A stretch of DNA of 64,000 nucleotides from Christiangramia bathymodioli (GTDB lineage: Bacteria > Bacteroidota > Bacteroidia > Flavobacteriales > Flavobacteriaceae), in the NCBI GenBank assembly GCA_009735695.1, contig SRSL01000003.1, positions 730,961 to 794,960 on the forward strand, read 5' to 3'. A program made the translations under genes and the position numbers. Positions 34,615-42,215 of this stretch are shown here, piece after piece (within the stretch, counting starts at the first letter, position 1; every line of letters begins with the position of its first letter). The notes beneath the pieces were generated by a model. That model saw nothing but the letters and a program-made list of their open reading frames with translations, had not been told where the DNA came from and searched no databases.

Positions 34615-35870
34615 TGGAAAGAGTCCTATTATTTTATGAAAAGGAAGACTACTATGATTATAAAGACTCAAAATCATTAGAAGGCTATTCAATTATAAGT
34701 ATTACCAAATTTATTCACAATCTTTCATTAATAAGCGAACTCTATCCTGAAACACTCATCGTTGATTTATCTGCACTAACAGAGTATACAACTATACAAT
34801 CAGTCTCAGAACGAATCATATATCAATTTAAACCTGAAACAATCTTAATTTGCGACAAAGCAAAGCAAGAAAAATTAGAATACGAATTAAGATTTATTAT
34901 TGATCGGTTTGAGAATATAAATCGTGCTTCCTTTACAGATAAAGAAAGAAAAATTACAGTTGATACAGAGGATGAAAATCTGATTACAAAAAGACATAGA
35001 AAAATAATTGATCTTGATGAATCAGAATTAGAAATCTTTTTTGAGAAATTTAGAAAACGTTTATATGGTCATGCAAAATTTAAGGATGACTTTGAAGAAC
35101 AAGTAAGAACGTTTCGTGTTTTTAATAAATTAAAAGAACACAAAATCCTATCTCTATTTCTAATGGGTGAATCAGGGGTCGGTAAAACTGAAGTAGCCAG
35201 AACAATATTTGATTGTCTACAAGGAAATAAAAAACTAGCAAAGATTAATTTTGGTAATTACAGTAATGAGTTTTCCCTGAGTTCTTTAATAGGATCAGCA
35301 AGAGGTTACATTGGAAGTGAAGATGGGGAGATTTTTATGAAAGTTCGGGAAACAGACGTTGGGGTTTTACTAATAGATGAATTCGAAAAGTCTAATTCAG
35401 CCTTATTTAATTACTTTCTTGAAGTATTGGAAAGTGGGAAAATGACAAGTTCATTAGGAGAAGAAATGGATATTAATGGATTTATCATCGTTTTTACATC
35501 AAATATACCCAAATCAGATTTTCAAAAAAGAATATCTCCTGAGCTGCGATCAAGATTTGATTATAAATGTATTTTCACATTATTAAGCGACGTTGATAAA
35601 AGAAAATATATAGAATTTAGAGCTAAAAGTATAGGTAAAAAAGTGAGATCTGAACTTGGGATCGAAATTAGCGATAAATTAATTCCATACTTAATTAGCC
35701 AAATTAATGTTTCCTCATATAAAAATATGAGAGATATAAATAAAGAACTCAAAAAGGAATTTTTAAAGTTTTTGACGGCGTATCAAAATTCTATTGATGA
35801 GATTGATAATAATACTTCACCTCAAAGAACTGGATTGGCAAAAAGATTTTTGAGTCTATTTGAATATTAA
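34614..35870 (+). CDS. ClpB-D2-like AAA+ ATPase
   Basis: The 418-residue protein has one AAA+ module of the Clp/Hsp100 class II type. Walker A is GESGVGKT (185-192) and Walker B VLLIDEFEK (251-259). The substrate pore-loop motif GYIG is at 231-234 in LIGSARGYIGSEDGE. Sensor-1 TSN is at 295-297 and an arginine finger lies in ELRSRFDY (310-317). The first 150 residues form a Rossmann-like domain that is not a Clp N-domain. No ClpP-binding loop is recognisable. It probably remodels or unfolds proteins and is coupled to the DUF6414-like gene. Context suggests defence; that is inference. Confidence 0.85.
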   Translation: MERVLLFYEKEDYYDYKDSKSLEGYSIISITKFIHNLSLISELYPETLIVDLSALTEYTTIQSVSERIIYQFKPETILICDKAKQEKLEYELRFIIDRFENINRASFTDKERKITVDTEDENLITKRHRKIIDLDESELEIFFEKFRKRLYGHAKFKDDFEEQVRTFRVFNKLKEHKILSLFLMGESGVGKTEVARTIFDCLQGNKKLAKINFGNYSNEFSLSSLIGSARGYIGSEDGEIFMKVRETDVGVLLIDEFEKSNSALFNYFLEVLESGKMTSSLGEEMDINGFIIVFTSNIPKSDFQKRISPELRSRFDYKCIFTLLSDVDKRKYIEFRAKSIGKKVRSELGIEISDKLIPYLISQINVSSYKNMRDINKELKKEFLKFLTAYQNSIDEIDNNTSPQRTGLAKRFLSLFEY

Positions 35871-35956
35871 AGTTTATTAGTTCAACGGGGCGGTAGAAAA
35901 CAAGGCATAGCGCATATATTATGTTTACTTGAAGAACTCGAAGTTTATTTTAATAT

Positions 35957-36937
35957 ATGCTAGAAGAAAATGTTATAAAATATTGCTCTTATTTTAAAAA
36001 CCTAAAGCGGGGCGTAAGCGGTGATTTAGGCAAAGCACCACACAAACCATTAATGCTTCTAGCAATTATAAAGGGAATACGAAAAAAGCAAATACTAAAT
36101 AACCGGATCTTTATTACCCCCGAATTACTTTTAAACTTTCGCGAGATCTGGCCACAACTCGTAGATACGGGTCACACCGAGAATTTTGCACTTCCATTTT
36201 TCCACATGCGCTCCGAGCCCTTCTGGCAGTTAATAGCAAAACCGGGAATGGAAATAGGAATAACCCGTTCCGGAAGTATTAGGAGTTTTAAAAACTTAAA
36301 GGAAACCGTTGCTTTTGCTATTATAGATCTGGATTTATTTTATTTATTACAGCAACCGGAAAGCTGCCAGGTTTTAGAGGAACAATTACTGGAGAATTAT
36401 TTTTACGAATCCCGTAGGTATTATAGGAACGATACGAATTCTGCCGAGGAATCTTTACTGGAGTACCAGATTCAAAACGAGTCCTCAAGGGAATACAAGG
36501 AACGCTTACTGTCGCTCAAATCTCAACTGGACGAAAGTAGTTACCAGGAGGAAATATTTATACGAGGTGGTTTGTTTAAGCGTAGTATCCCAAAAATTTA
36601 CGATCATCGATGTTGCATCTCAGGGATGCGGATTATGGGGCCTCCAAATATACAAATGATCGATGCCTGCCATATCCATCCTTTTAGTCTTTCTAATGAT
36701 GATACCGTTTCTAACGGGATTGCGCTGTCCCCTACCCTGCACCGAGCTTTTGATCGTGGATTAATTTATATTACAGCAGATTATAAAGTAAAGGTATCTA
36801 CCGTTGTTAATGATATCGATTCTAACTTTACCTTAACCCAGTTCAATAAAAAAGAAATTTTTCTACCAAATAAAGAATCCTGGTTTCCTTCAGTTGAGTC
36901 TTTAAGTTGGCATCAAGAAAATGTATTTATAAAATAG
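35957..36937 (+). CDS. HNH endonuclease resembling phosphorothioate-dependent restriction enzymes
   Basis: This is a 326-residue nuclease. The N-terminal half (KRGVSGDLGKAPHKPLMLLAIIKGI, then DTGHTENFALPFFHMRSEPFWQL) resembles the sulfur-binding domain of ScoMcrA-type type IV enzymes. The C-terminal HNH site has CCISG (219-223), DACHIHPFSLSNDD (237-250) and SNGIALSPTLHRAFDRGLI (252-270). It would cut DNA carrying phosphorothioate or a related modification. No dnd genes are in the window, consistent with defence against modified incoming DNA. A decayed copy of its 3' third lies at 38148-38390. Confidence 0.85.
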   Translation: MLEENVIKYCSYFKNLKRGVSGDLGKAPHKPLMLLAIIKGIRKKQILNNRIFITPELLLNFREIWPQLVDTGHTENFALPFFHMRSEPFWQLIAKPGMEIGITRSGSIRSFKNLKETVAFAIIDLDLFYLLQQPESCQVLEEQLLENYFYESRRYYRNDTNSAEESLLEYQIQNESSREYKERLLSLKSQLDESSYQEEIFIRGGLFKRSIPKIYDHRCCISGMRIMGPPNIQMIDACHIHPFSLSNDDTVSNGIALSPTLHRAFDRGLIYITADYKVKVSTVVNDIDSNFTLTQFNKKEIFLPNKESWFPSVESLSWHQENVFIK

Positions 36938-37066
36938 ATATAAAGACATTCAACCTAAGTCGAGTGATTAGGTTAAATGAAAACCGAAAAAATTTGATCC
37001 ATATCTCTCAGCCATAGAAGTATCACACAAAATCATTGTTCAAGCTGTCAGTTATATTTTTAAAAT

Positions 37067-37084
37067 ATACCCTCTAACGGGTAT
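37067..37084. promoter_or_regulatory. Palindrome ATACCC-N6-GGGTAT upstream of small gene
   Basis: A perfect 6-bp inverted repeat ends 57 bases before the ATG at 37142. The geometry is similar to the TTTACGG-N4-CCGTAAA sites further on but the sequence differs. Likely an operator of another regulator. Confidence 0.5.
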
Positions 37085-37141
37085 TTATTCCGCTCAAAAA
37101 ATTCTCTAATTTTCAAACAATAACAATTAAACCTATTAGCT

Positions 37142-37618
37142 ATGGCAGCACTAGAAGAAATCAAACAGCATTTTGACATTGATGAGTTAGAAAAACAACT
37201 TCAAACAGTTCTAACACTAAAAGATCCCATTGGATACATGGAAAGTAATATTAATTGGGAGATCGATAAAGAAGATTTAGACGACTCACCCGAACTTGAT
37301 GATCAAATATTATTAATGACTAGTGATTCCAGGATGAAAACGATGTACGGCGCCTGGAACCCGTTCAAACGCTTTTTAAGTTGGTTAAGCAGGAAGAAGA
37401 TTGCAAAAGGAGTTAAAAAGGCCCTTTGCGGGATTGCCGATAAAATTCAAGGTCTCATCGATGAAGAGGCTGAACTGAAAAAAATCTTAGAAGTAGCACT
37501 ATTGGCTTTAATTGGTGCATTAGGAATTGGCTCGATTAATCCGGTAGTATTGACTATTGTTGTTGGTTTTTTAGGAGCAATGATCCTAAACGGAGTAACT
37601 AAATTTTGCGGTTTTTAA
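37142..37618 (+). CDS. Small protein with acidic leader, cationic amphipathic segment and hydrophobic tail
   Basis: This 158-residue protein is not one I recognise. Residues 1-60 are acidic and soluble-looking (HFDIDELEKQLQTVLTL, DKEDLDDSPELDDQ). Residues about 72-98 form a strongly cationic amphipathic stretch with Trp (WNPFKRFLSWLSRKKIAKGVKKAL). The C-terminus is a long hydrophobic glycine-rich hairpin (LLALIGALGIGSINPVVLTIVVGFLGAMIL) ending KFCGF. Two cysteines (in ALCGI and FCGF) flank the hydrophobic part. It could be a pore-forming peptide with a leader, or a membrane-acting toxin, but no immunity or export gene is adjacent. It has its own palindrome and terminator, so it is a single-gene unit. 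Confidence 0.65.
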   Translation: MAALEEIKQHFDIDELEKQLQTVLTLKDPIGYMESNINWEIDKEDLDDSPELDDQILLMTSDSRMKTMYGAWNPFKRFLSWLSRKKIAKGVKKALCGIADKIQGLIDEEAELKKILEVALLALIGALGIGSINPVVLTIVVGFLGAMILNGVTKFCGF

Positions 37619-37696
37619 ACTAAATCATTTAGTTTAACTTTTCTATAATATTTCTGTAAGTGAATTAAATTTATTTTTAAACGAAATGTAGATAAC

Positions 37697-37738
37697 AAAA
37701 AAGGGTTAATTCTGTATTGCAGTCATGGCCCTTTTTTT
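37697..37738 (+). terminator. Terminator after the small membrane-active-looking gene
   Basis: AAAAAAGGG pairs with CCCTTTTTT around a 22-base interior. The T-run continues past the stem. It can also serve the convergent gene at 37744. Confidence 0.55.
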
Positions 37739-37743
37739 ATGCC

Positions 37744-37941
37744 TTAATTTAAACGGGAATTGAAATCTTTCCATCCTATTTCCCCATTGATTTTTATTGG
37801 GATCTCGAAATGTTGTGAATTCGCATCCAAACTTAAACATATTAAACTGTCACAATGTGGACATTTGAATTTAGCTTTGCGCGTTAGCATCGCTAGAGTG
37901 AAACTAAATTCTTTTTTACAAATTGTACAATCTCTTTCCAT
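37744..37941 (-). CDS. Small zinc-ribbon protein
   Basis: This protein of about 65 residues carries two CxxC pairs (CTICKKEF and KFKCPHCDSLI), as in zinc ribbons. I take the ATG at 37941 (MERDCTIC), because the longer start at 37971 adds ten hydrophobic residues without support. The partner is unknown. It is convergent with the gene at 37142. Confidence 0.55.
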   Translation of the reverse strand: MERDCTICKKEFSFTLAMLTRKAKFKCPHCDSLICLSLDANSQHFEIPIKINGEIGWKDFNSRLN

Positions 37942-38147
37942 CAAACTAGAACCTACATAAATCATAATCATAAATTTTCACACTAAAGTGTTGGTTTTTA
38001 CACATTTATTTGTTCTAAATATGAGAATTTTAAAAATTAAAATATCTTATTCCCGTCTTAAATTATAGAATTTTAACAACTGCAATTAAATCATCAGCTA
38101 CTAAAGGCGAAGTAATAGACGTTTTAAAAAAATTTAATGTAATCGTT

Positions 38148-38390
38148 ACTTTTTGTCTTTTTAATGATAATGCCGTTTCTAACATAATCGCTCTATCCCT
38201 ATCTTTTGATTGTAGATAAACTCACATTACACCGGATTACAAAGTAAAGGTTTCTACCGTGGTTAATGATACCGATTCTAACTATACCAACCCGGTTTCA
38301 CGAAAGTTGAATTTTTCTACCAAATACAGAGTCCTGGTATTCTTCGGTAGATTCTTTAGTTTGGCATATAAAGCATATTTTCTGCATTAA
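38148..38390 (+). pseudogene. Decayed copy of the 3' end of the HNH endonuclease gene
   Basis: This stretch aligns along its length with 36692-36937 of the HNH gene. Shared blocks include 'taatgat.at.ccgtttctaac', 'gattacaaagtaaaggtttctaccg', 'gttaatgat.ccgattctaact' and 'atttttctaccaaata.agagtcctgg'. About ten bases are missing around the HNH motif, and frameshifts and stops break the frame, so no protein is made. It ends where the intact gene ends. The intact gene and this remnant bracket the genes at 37142 and 37744. Confidence 0.8.
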
Positions 38391-38484
38391 AAAATTAGAT
38401 TATAGTATATACAAAGGCTATTTAATTTTGGGTTTTGTCCAGATGATTTAAATTAGCCTTCCAAAATAATCTGAACGAACACCT

Positions 38485-38757
38485 ATGGGACTAAATGCTT
38501 TGATTTCAATAGATCTAAAGAATAATGATATTGAAAAATGTGAAATTTTCATTGAGGAAATGATAAACAAACAATGGTCTCTTATGGAAGAGGTTTCTAA
38601 TACCTGGGTTACTAGTTTCAATGAAGGGGTTACCAGGGAGAAAGCATTATCGGTTATACAGAATGATATACAGGAAAGCAAGATGAAGTCTCAACTCGAT
38701 ACGATTAGCCTGGCGGTGCAATTGGCCGAAGAGGATATAGTAGTTGGAGAGTTTTAA
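38485..38757 (+). CDS. Small hypothetical protein
   Basis: This 90-residue acidic, helical protein has no signal peptide or membrane segment. I do not recognise it. Codon use and length make it plausible. It lies between the HNH remnant and the convergent small gene at 38777. Confidence 0.55.
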   Translation: MGLNALISIDLKNNDIEKCEIFIEEMINKQWSLMEEVSNTWVTSFNEGVTREKALSVIQNDIQESKMKSQLDTISLAVQLAEEDIVVGEF

Positions 38758-38776
38758 TAGTGATTGTAATTAGATT

Positions 38777-39043
38777 TTAAACTCCTGAAAATTCTTTAGA
38801 TAAAGCTGCTACCGCTTTTTCTAATTTTACTCCCAAACGATTACAAACTCTTTGTAAATCATTAATGGCAAGATTAGAACTTTTTTTATCATGCCATAAG
38901 GTAGTATTAGGCATTTCATAGGTAGGTCCATTACCATATCTCCAGTTTTCATTATATCCCAGCTTTAGCATTTCATCCTTCACATTTGTATGAAGCTTAT
39001 TAATATCATACGATAACATGATTACTCCAATTGTATCTCCCAT
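38777..39043 (-). CDS. Small Cas2/VapD-like ferredoxin-fold protein (tentative)
   Basis: This 88-residue protein contains GVIMLSYDINKLHTNVKDEMLKLGY and TYEMPNTTLWHDKK, then a helix with a conserved-looking cysteine. The first strand ending in YD and the second block 'mPNTTLW' resemble small Cas2/VapD/SinR-like proteins, some of which are ribonucleases or toxins. There is no CRISPR array or cas1 nearby. The family link is tentative and no activity is claimed. Confidence 0.55.
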   Translation of the reverse strand: MGDTIGVIMLSYDINKLHTNVKDEMLKLGYNENWRYGNGPTYEMPNTTLWHDKKSSNLAINDLQRVCNRLGVKLEKAVAALSKEFSGV

Positions 39044-39096
39044 AGCTTATTTGTGGTATTATTTATTACAAAAGTAAGATGCTCTTCATTATTGCC

Positions 39097-39114
39097 TTTA
39101 CGGGATGTCGTAAA
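39097..39114. promoter_or_regulatory. Operator site 1 of the TTTACGG-N4-CCGTAAA family
   Basis: TTTACGG-GATG-TCGTAAA, one mismatch from a perfect palindrome, ends exactly 53 bases before the ATG at 39168. The same element and spacing recur at sites 2 and 4. Confidence 0.75.
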
Positions 39115-39167
39115 TAAAAACTACTTACGGTCTGTACCTTGCCTCTAAATCATTTTAAGATACTATT

Positions 39168-39377
39168 ATGCCATATTATTATGTAAATAAAAACGCCCAG
39201 CTTAATGGAGATCACGAGGTACATGAAAAAAATAACTGTCCTAATCCTCCTAATTTTGAAAACAGGAAAGATTTAGGATGGCATGTGGACTGCCATAGTG
39301 CGGTAAGGTAAGCTAAAAAAACCTAAAAACAATCTAATGGTTGTGAAGACTGTTGTAAACCGTGTCATACGACTTAG
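39168..39377 (+). pseudogene. Small MPYYYVNKNAQ-type peptide gene interrupted by two in-frame TAA codons
   Basis: The frame begins MPYYYVNKNAQLNGDHEVHE and runs 47 codons to TAA at 39309. It continues AKKT-TAA-KQSNGCEDCCKPCHTT before a final TAG at 39375. I recall a common small Bacteroidota family with this start, a central C...LG...C pattern and a cysteine-rich tail ending near CHT. Both halves are preserved in one frame, so two single-base nonsense changes are the simplest explanation. A 47-residue product may still be made. It has its own operator-like palindrome. Confidence 0.65.
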
Positions 39378-39406
39378 ATTAATTAATTTTAATTCTCCTC
39401 AATTTT

Positions 39407-39547
39407 ATGGAAACTATTACCGCCATTAAACCAGGACCCAAGCCTAGAAAACCAGACGGCACACCAGACCGAAGAAGAAGGGTAACCCCAGATAATAAGC
39501 CAAAGCATCCTAAATTAAAACCCCACAGGCATAAGCCGGGGGATTAA
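39407..39547 (+). CDS. Small proline- and lysine-rich peptide
   Basis: A 46-codon frame (METITAIKPGPKPRKPDGTPDRRRR...) lies 29 bases after the preceding small pseudogene. It is highly basic and proline-rich with no signal peptide. It has no palindrome of its own and may be co-transcribed from site 1. It is too short to judge by composition alone; its setting among other small genes supports it. Function unknown. Confidence 0.45.
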   Translation: METITAIKPGPKPRKPDGTPDRRRRVTPDNKPKHPKLKPHRHKPGD

Positions 39548-39558
39548 AAGAACCTTTT

Positions 39559-39576
39559 TTTATGGGAAACCGTAAA
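39559..39576. promoter_or_regulatory. Operator site 2 of the TTTACGG-N4-CCGTAAA family
   Basis: TTTATGG-GAAA-CCGTAAA, one mismatch from perfect, ends exactly 53 bases before the ATG at 39630. Confidence 0.75.
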
Positions 39577-39629
39577 TAAGTAATACTTGAACTATTTAAT
39601 TTTCAAGTAAATATTTAAAAATTACTATT

Positions 39630-39779
39630 ATGCCAGTTAAACACACACCTACAGGTGAAGTTCATAAAGGAGAAAAAGGAGGAAGTACAGGGTGCGGGGT
39701 TAATACCAAAACTAAACCCGATCATTGGGTAGATACTTCTTCCAGGATTACCTGTGCAAAAAATGGATGTAAAAATTAA
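39630..39779 (+). CDS. Small cysteine-containing peptide
   Basis: This 49-residue frame begins MPVKHTPTGEVHKGEKGG. Its three cysteines are at 22, 42 and 47 (TGCGV, ITCAKNGCKN). It is hydrophilic and has no signal peptide. The operator-like palindrome 53 bases upstream supports it as a real gene. The next gene starts 5 bases after its stop, so it may lead an operon with the SHOCT and DUF4236 genes. Function unknown. Confidence 0.6.
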   Translation: MPVKHTPTGEVHKGEKGGSTGCGVNTKTKPDHWVDTSSRITCAKNGCKN

Positions 39780-39784
39780 CCTGT

Positions 39785-40123
39785 ATGGAAATATTCATTT
39801 TCTGGTTAATTTTTAGCTTGGTTGTAGGCTTTATAGGTTCAAATCGTAAAATAGGTTTTTGGGCTGCATTTTTATTATCCTTATTACTTAGTCCTTTACT
39901 GGGATTAATTATAGCCCTGGTATCGAAAAGCAATGACTCCTATGATTATGAGAATAAAGTACTCAAAAATCAAAATGAACAAAACGATAAGCTAAGTAAA
40001 ATCGCACAGAATTCTGCCCATTCGATCTCTGAAGAACTTAAAAACTTAAAACTTTTAAGAGAGCAAAATGAAATTACGGAAGAAGAATTTCAAAAGCTGA
40101 GACGAAAAACTATCAATTCCTAG
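39785..40123 (+). CDS. Membrane protein with C-terminal SHOCT domain
   Basis: This 112-residue protein has two N-terminal membrane helices (about 3-18 and 24-47), a polar linker and a C-terminal SHOCT-like motif (ISEELKNLKLLREQNEITEEEFQKLRRKTI). SHOCT segments are thought to mediate oligomerisation. It lies between a small peptide gene and the DUF4236 gene and is likely co-transcribed with both. Confidence 0.72.
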   Translation: MEIFIFWLIFSLVVGFIGSNRKIGFWAAFLLSLLLSPLLGLIIALVSKSNDSYDYENKVLKNQNEQNDKLSKIAQNSAHSISEELKNLKLLREQNEITEEEFQKLRRKTINS

Positions 40124-40148
40124 TTCTTTAAATTCTTATAATTAAATC

Positions 40149-41300
40149 ATGGCCTGGAGATATCGGAAAAGAATCAAAATTATTCCCGGTGTACATTTAA
40201 ATCTAAGCAGAAGCGGGATTAGCACTTCTATTGGAGTTCGAGGAGCCAGCGTAACCCTGGGAAAAGACGGAACTTACCTTAATACAGGGATTCCCGGCAC
40301 CGGTATTTACCAAAGACAAAAACTATCAGGTGGCCTAAAATCTAAGCCTGATACTAATAATTTTGTCCATAACTCCATTTCGTATACTGAAACCGAAATC
40401 ACAAGTTCTAGTATTCATGAAATCACCAGTAGTGATATGCAGGGTATTAAGGATGCTATTATCATGGCTGGAAAACAAAGAGCGGAACTTAAAGAGGATT
40501 TGGCTAAAGTAGAATCTAAGCTAAGTCTTACCAAGCTGTATTTGGTATTTAGTTACCTTTTTTTATACGGCCTAATAATAAAAAGTATCGCAGGTAATAT
40601 TAGGAAGGATATCAGCTCGCAAAAAGCCGCAATTAAAAGGATAAAGTTGGAAATAGAACAATGCTATGTAAATCTTGATATTAATTTTGATGAAGAATTT
40701 CAAAATTGTTACGATCAATTAAGGCAGCATTTTAATTCTCTTTGTACCTCACACAAAATTTGGGACGTAACCAGCGAACAATATCAAGACAGAGCCACCA
40801 CCAGGTCGTCAGCAGGAGTTTTAGTGAAGAGAAGTGAGGTTCGGTTAACTACAAAATCGCTAGATTTTATCAAATGTAAATTGGACGCCATGGTGTTTCA
40901 AAACGCTAATGGGGCCGATCTTTATTTTTATCCCTATTTTATAGTAATGTATACCGATCCTTCAAAATTTGCCATCATCGGTATTACAGAGCTTGATCTT
41001 CATTCCAGCTACGTAAGATTTACTGAAACCGGAAGCGTACCGAAGGACTCACAAATTATTGATTATACCTGGGCTAAAGTAAACAAGAACGGTTCAAGAG
41101 ATAAACGTTTTAAAGGAAATTACCAGATTCCCGTAACAAAATACGGCCAGTTTAATCTGTATACAGATACTGGAGTCAATGAAGAATACCAGTTTAGTAA
41201 TTATGATTATTCAAATAGCTTTGGAAATTCTTACCTCAAATACCAGCAGATGATTAAGAAAAATACTTCAGAGTTTATCCAGGAAAATACAGTTTCATAA
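40149..41300 (+). CDS. DUF4236-domain protein
   Basis: The 383-residue protein starts with a clear DUF4236 domain (WRYRKRIKIIPGVHLNLSRSGISTSIGVRGASVTLGKDGTYLNTGIPGTGIYQRQKL). A coiled-coil/hydrophobic segment near 120-150 follows, then a C-terminal alpha/beta region with a repeated YFYPYFIVMY/FAIIGITELDLHSS pattern. The function of DUF4236 is unknown; it often occurs in accessory regions. It sits 25 bases after the SHOCT gene. Confidence 0.85.
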   Translation: MAWRYRKRIKIIPGVHLNLSRSGISTSIGVRGASVTLGKDGTYLNTGIPGTGIYQRQKLSGGLKSKPDTNNFVHNSISYTETEITSSSIHEITSSDMQGIKDAIIMAGKQRAELKEDLAKVESKLSLTKLYLVFSYLFLYGLIIKSIAGNIRKDISSQKAAIKRIKLEIEQCYVNLDINFDEEFQNCYDQLRQHFNSLCTSHKIWDVTSEQYQDRATTRSSAGVLVKRSEVRLTTKSLDFIKCKLDAMVFQNANGADLYFYPYFIVMYTDPSKFAIIGITELDLHSSYVRFTETGSVPKDSQIIDYTWAKVNKNGSRDKRFKGNYQIPVTKYGQFNLYTDTGVNEEYQFSNYDYSNSFGNSYLKYQQMIKKNTSEFIQENTVS

Positions 41301-41344
41301 GATTTATCCAGTCTCTTATTTAAAATCGTGGTTCTTTCTCTATA

Positions 41345-42007
41345 CTATTTTTCGCTTTCAGAAAGTACATATTTATCGATCATATAATTGGTTATAGGCT
41401 TTAAAGTTTTTCCATTTTCCGGGTTTATACCCGGAGCCGTAAAATAATACAGATCATTTTTATATTTATCATACCACACCTGTACTTCCCCGTTTTTAAA
41501 GAAGGTAGTTGTATCACTTACTTCAATTTGCCTAAAATTCTTCACTAAAAATGACCTGTAGGCCACCTCTCCCAATTCTCCCTCGCATTTTGTAGGTTCA
41601 TAGTGATCCTCTACCCAAACCATACATTCTTCACTTCCATTTAAAAAACCTACATATCCAGCTGTACCAATTAAAGGTATTAAGGATACCAAAATCCATT
41701 GTTTAAAGCCTTTTATCGCATAAAGTCCTTTATGGCTCTCGACTTCTATTTTCTCATTATCACCTGAATGCTTATTTAAGATAAATTCATTATAATCTGA
41801 ATATCCTAAATATTTAGCCAACATGTCTTTGGTTTCTCCTTTAGGGCTACTTTCATTTTTATAATACCGCTCAAGAGATTTATACGAAAGCTGGTACTTG
41901 AAATTCTCCAATAAACTTTCAGATATATACTCACACCTACCTCTTAAGCTCTTCAGCCCCGATTCCTTTTCAGCCTTATTAAAGATTTGCTCTAAAAATT
42001 CCTTCAT
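41345..42007 (-). CDS. Single-pass membrane protein with DNA-binding-like N-terminus
   Basis: This 220-residue protein begins with a helical region (GLKSLRGRCEYISESLLENFKYQLSYKSLERYYKNESSPKGETKDMLAKYLGYSDYNEFI). I read that as helix-turn-helix-like, of the kind fused to membrane segments in Bacteroidota. One membrane helix follows (about 102-120, WILVSLIPLIGTAGYVGFL), then an extracytoplasmic domain with two cysteines. It could be a membrane-tethered regulator. It is leftward, and its promoter region carries TTGTCTCACAC repeats and a GAGACAA palindrome. Confidence 0.6.
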   Translation of the reverse strand: MKEFLEQIFNKAEKESGLKSLRGRCEYISESLLENFKYQLSYKSLERYYKNESSPKGETKDMLAKYLGYSDYNEFILNKHSGDNEKIEVESHKGLYAIKGFKQWILVSLIPLIGTAGYVGFLNGSEECMVWVEDHYEPTKCEGELGEVAYRSFLVKNFRQIEVSDTTTFFKNGEVQVWYDKYKNDLYYFTAPGINPENGKTLKPITNYMIDKYVLSESEK

Positions 42008-42081
42008 AAAACAAAATTTAGCCTCCCAAACAGTTGTACAATTTAATACCTAGACCCCTCATTCACAAACAGGTTTACAAA

Positions 42082-42120
42082 GAGACAATTTTGTCTCACA
42101 CTTGTCTCACACTTGTCTCA
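42082..42120. repeat. GAGACAA palindrome joined to TTGTCTCACAC tandem repeats
   Basis: The right half of a perfect 7-bp palindrome (GAGACAA-TT-TTGTCTC) starts an 11-bp tandem array, TTGTCTCACAC twice followed by TTGTCTCA. It lies 75 bases before the start of the leftward membrane-regulator gene at 42007, a sensible operator position. Confidence 0.6.
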
Positions 42121-42215
42121 GCCAATTCCGGCATCATAGCCAATATTTGCGATGTGATTGAATGACGATTGGGCATGCAACCCGGTCTGCGCAACATTCT
42201 TCACTTATGATTAAT

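Noticed and set aside
38777..39043. Part of a CRISPR-Cas locus because of the Cas2-like pattern
   Set aside because: There is no repeat-spacer array, cas1 or effector gene in the window.
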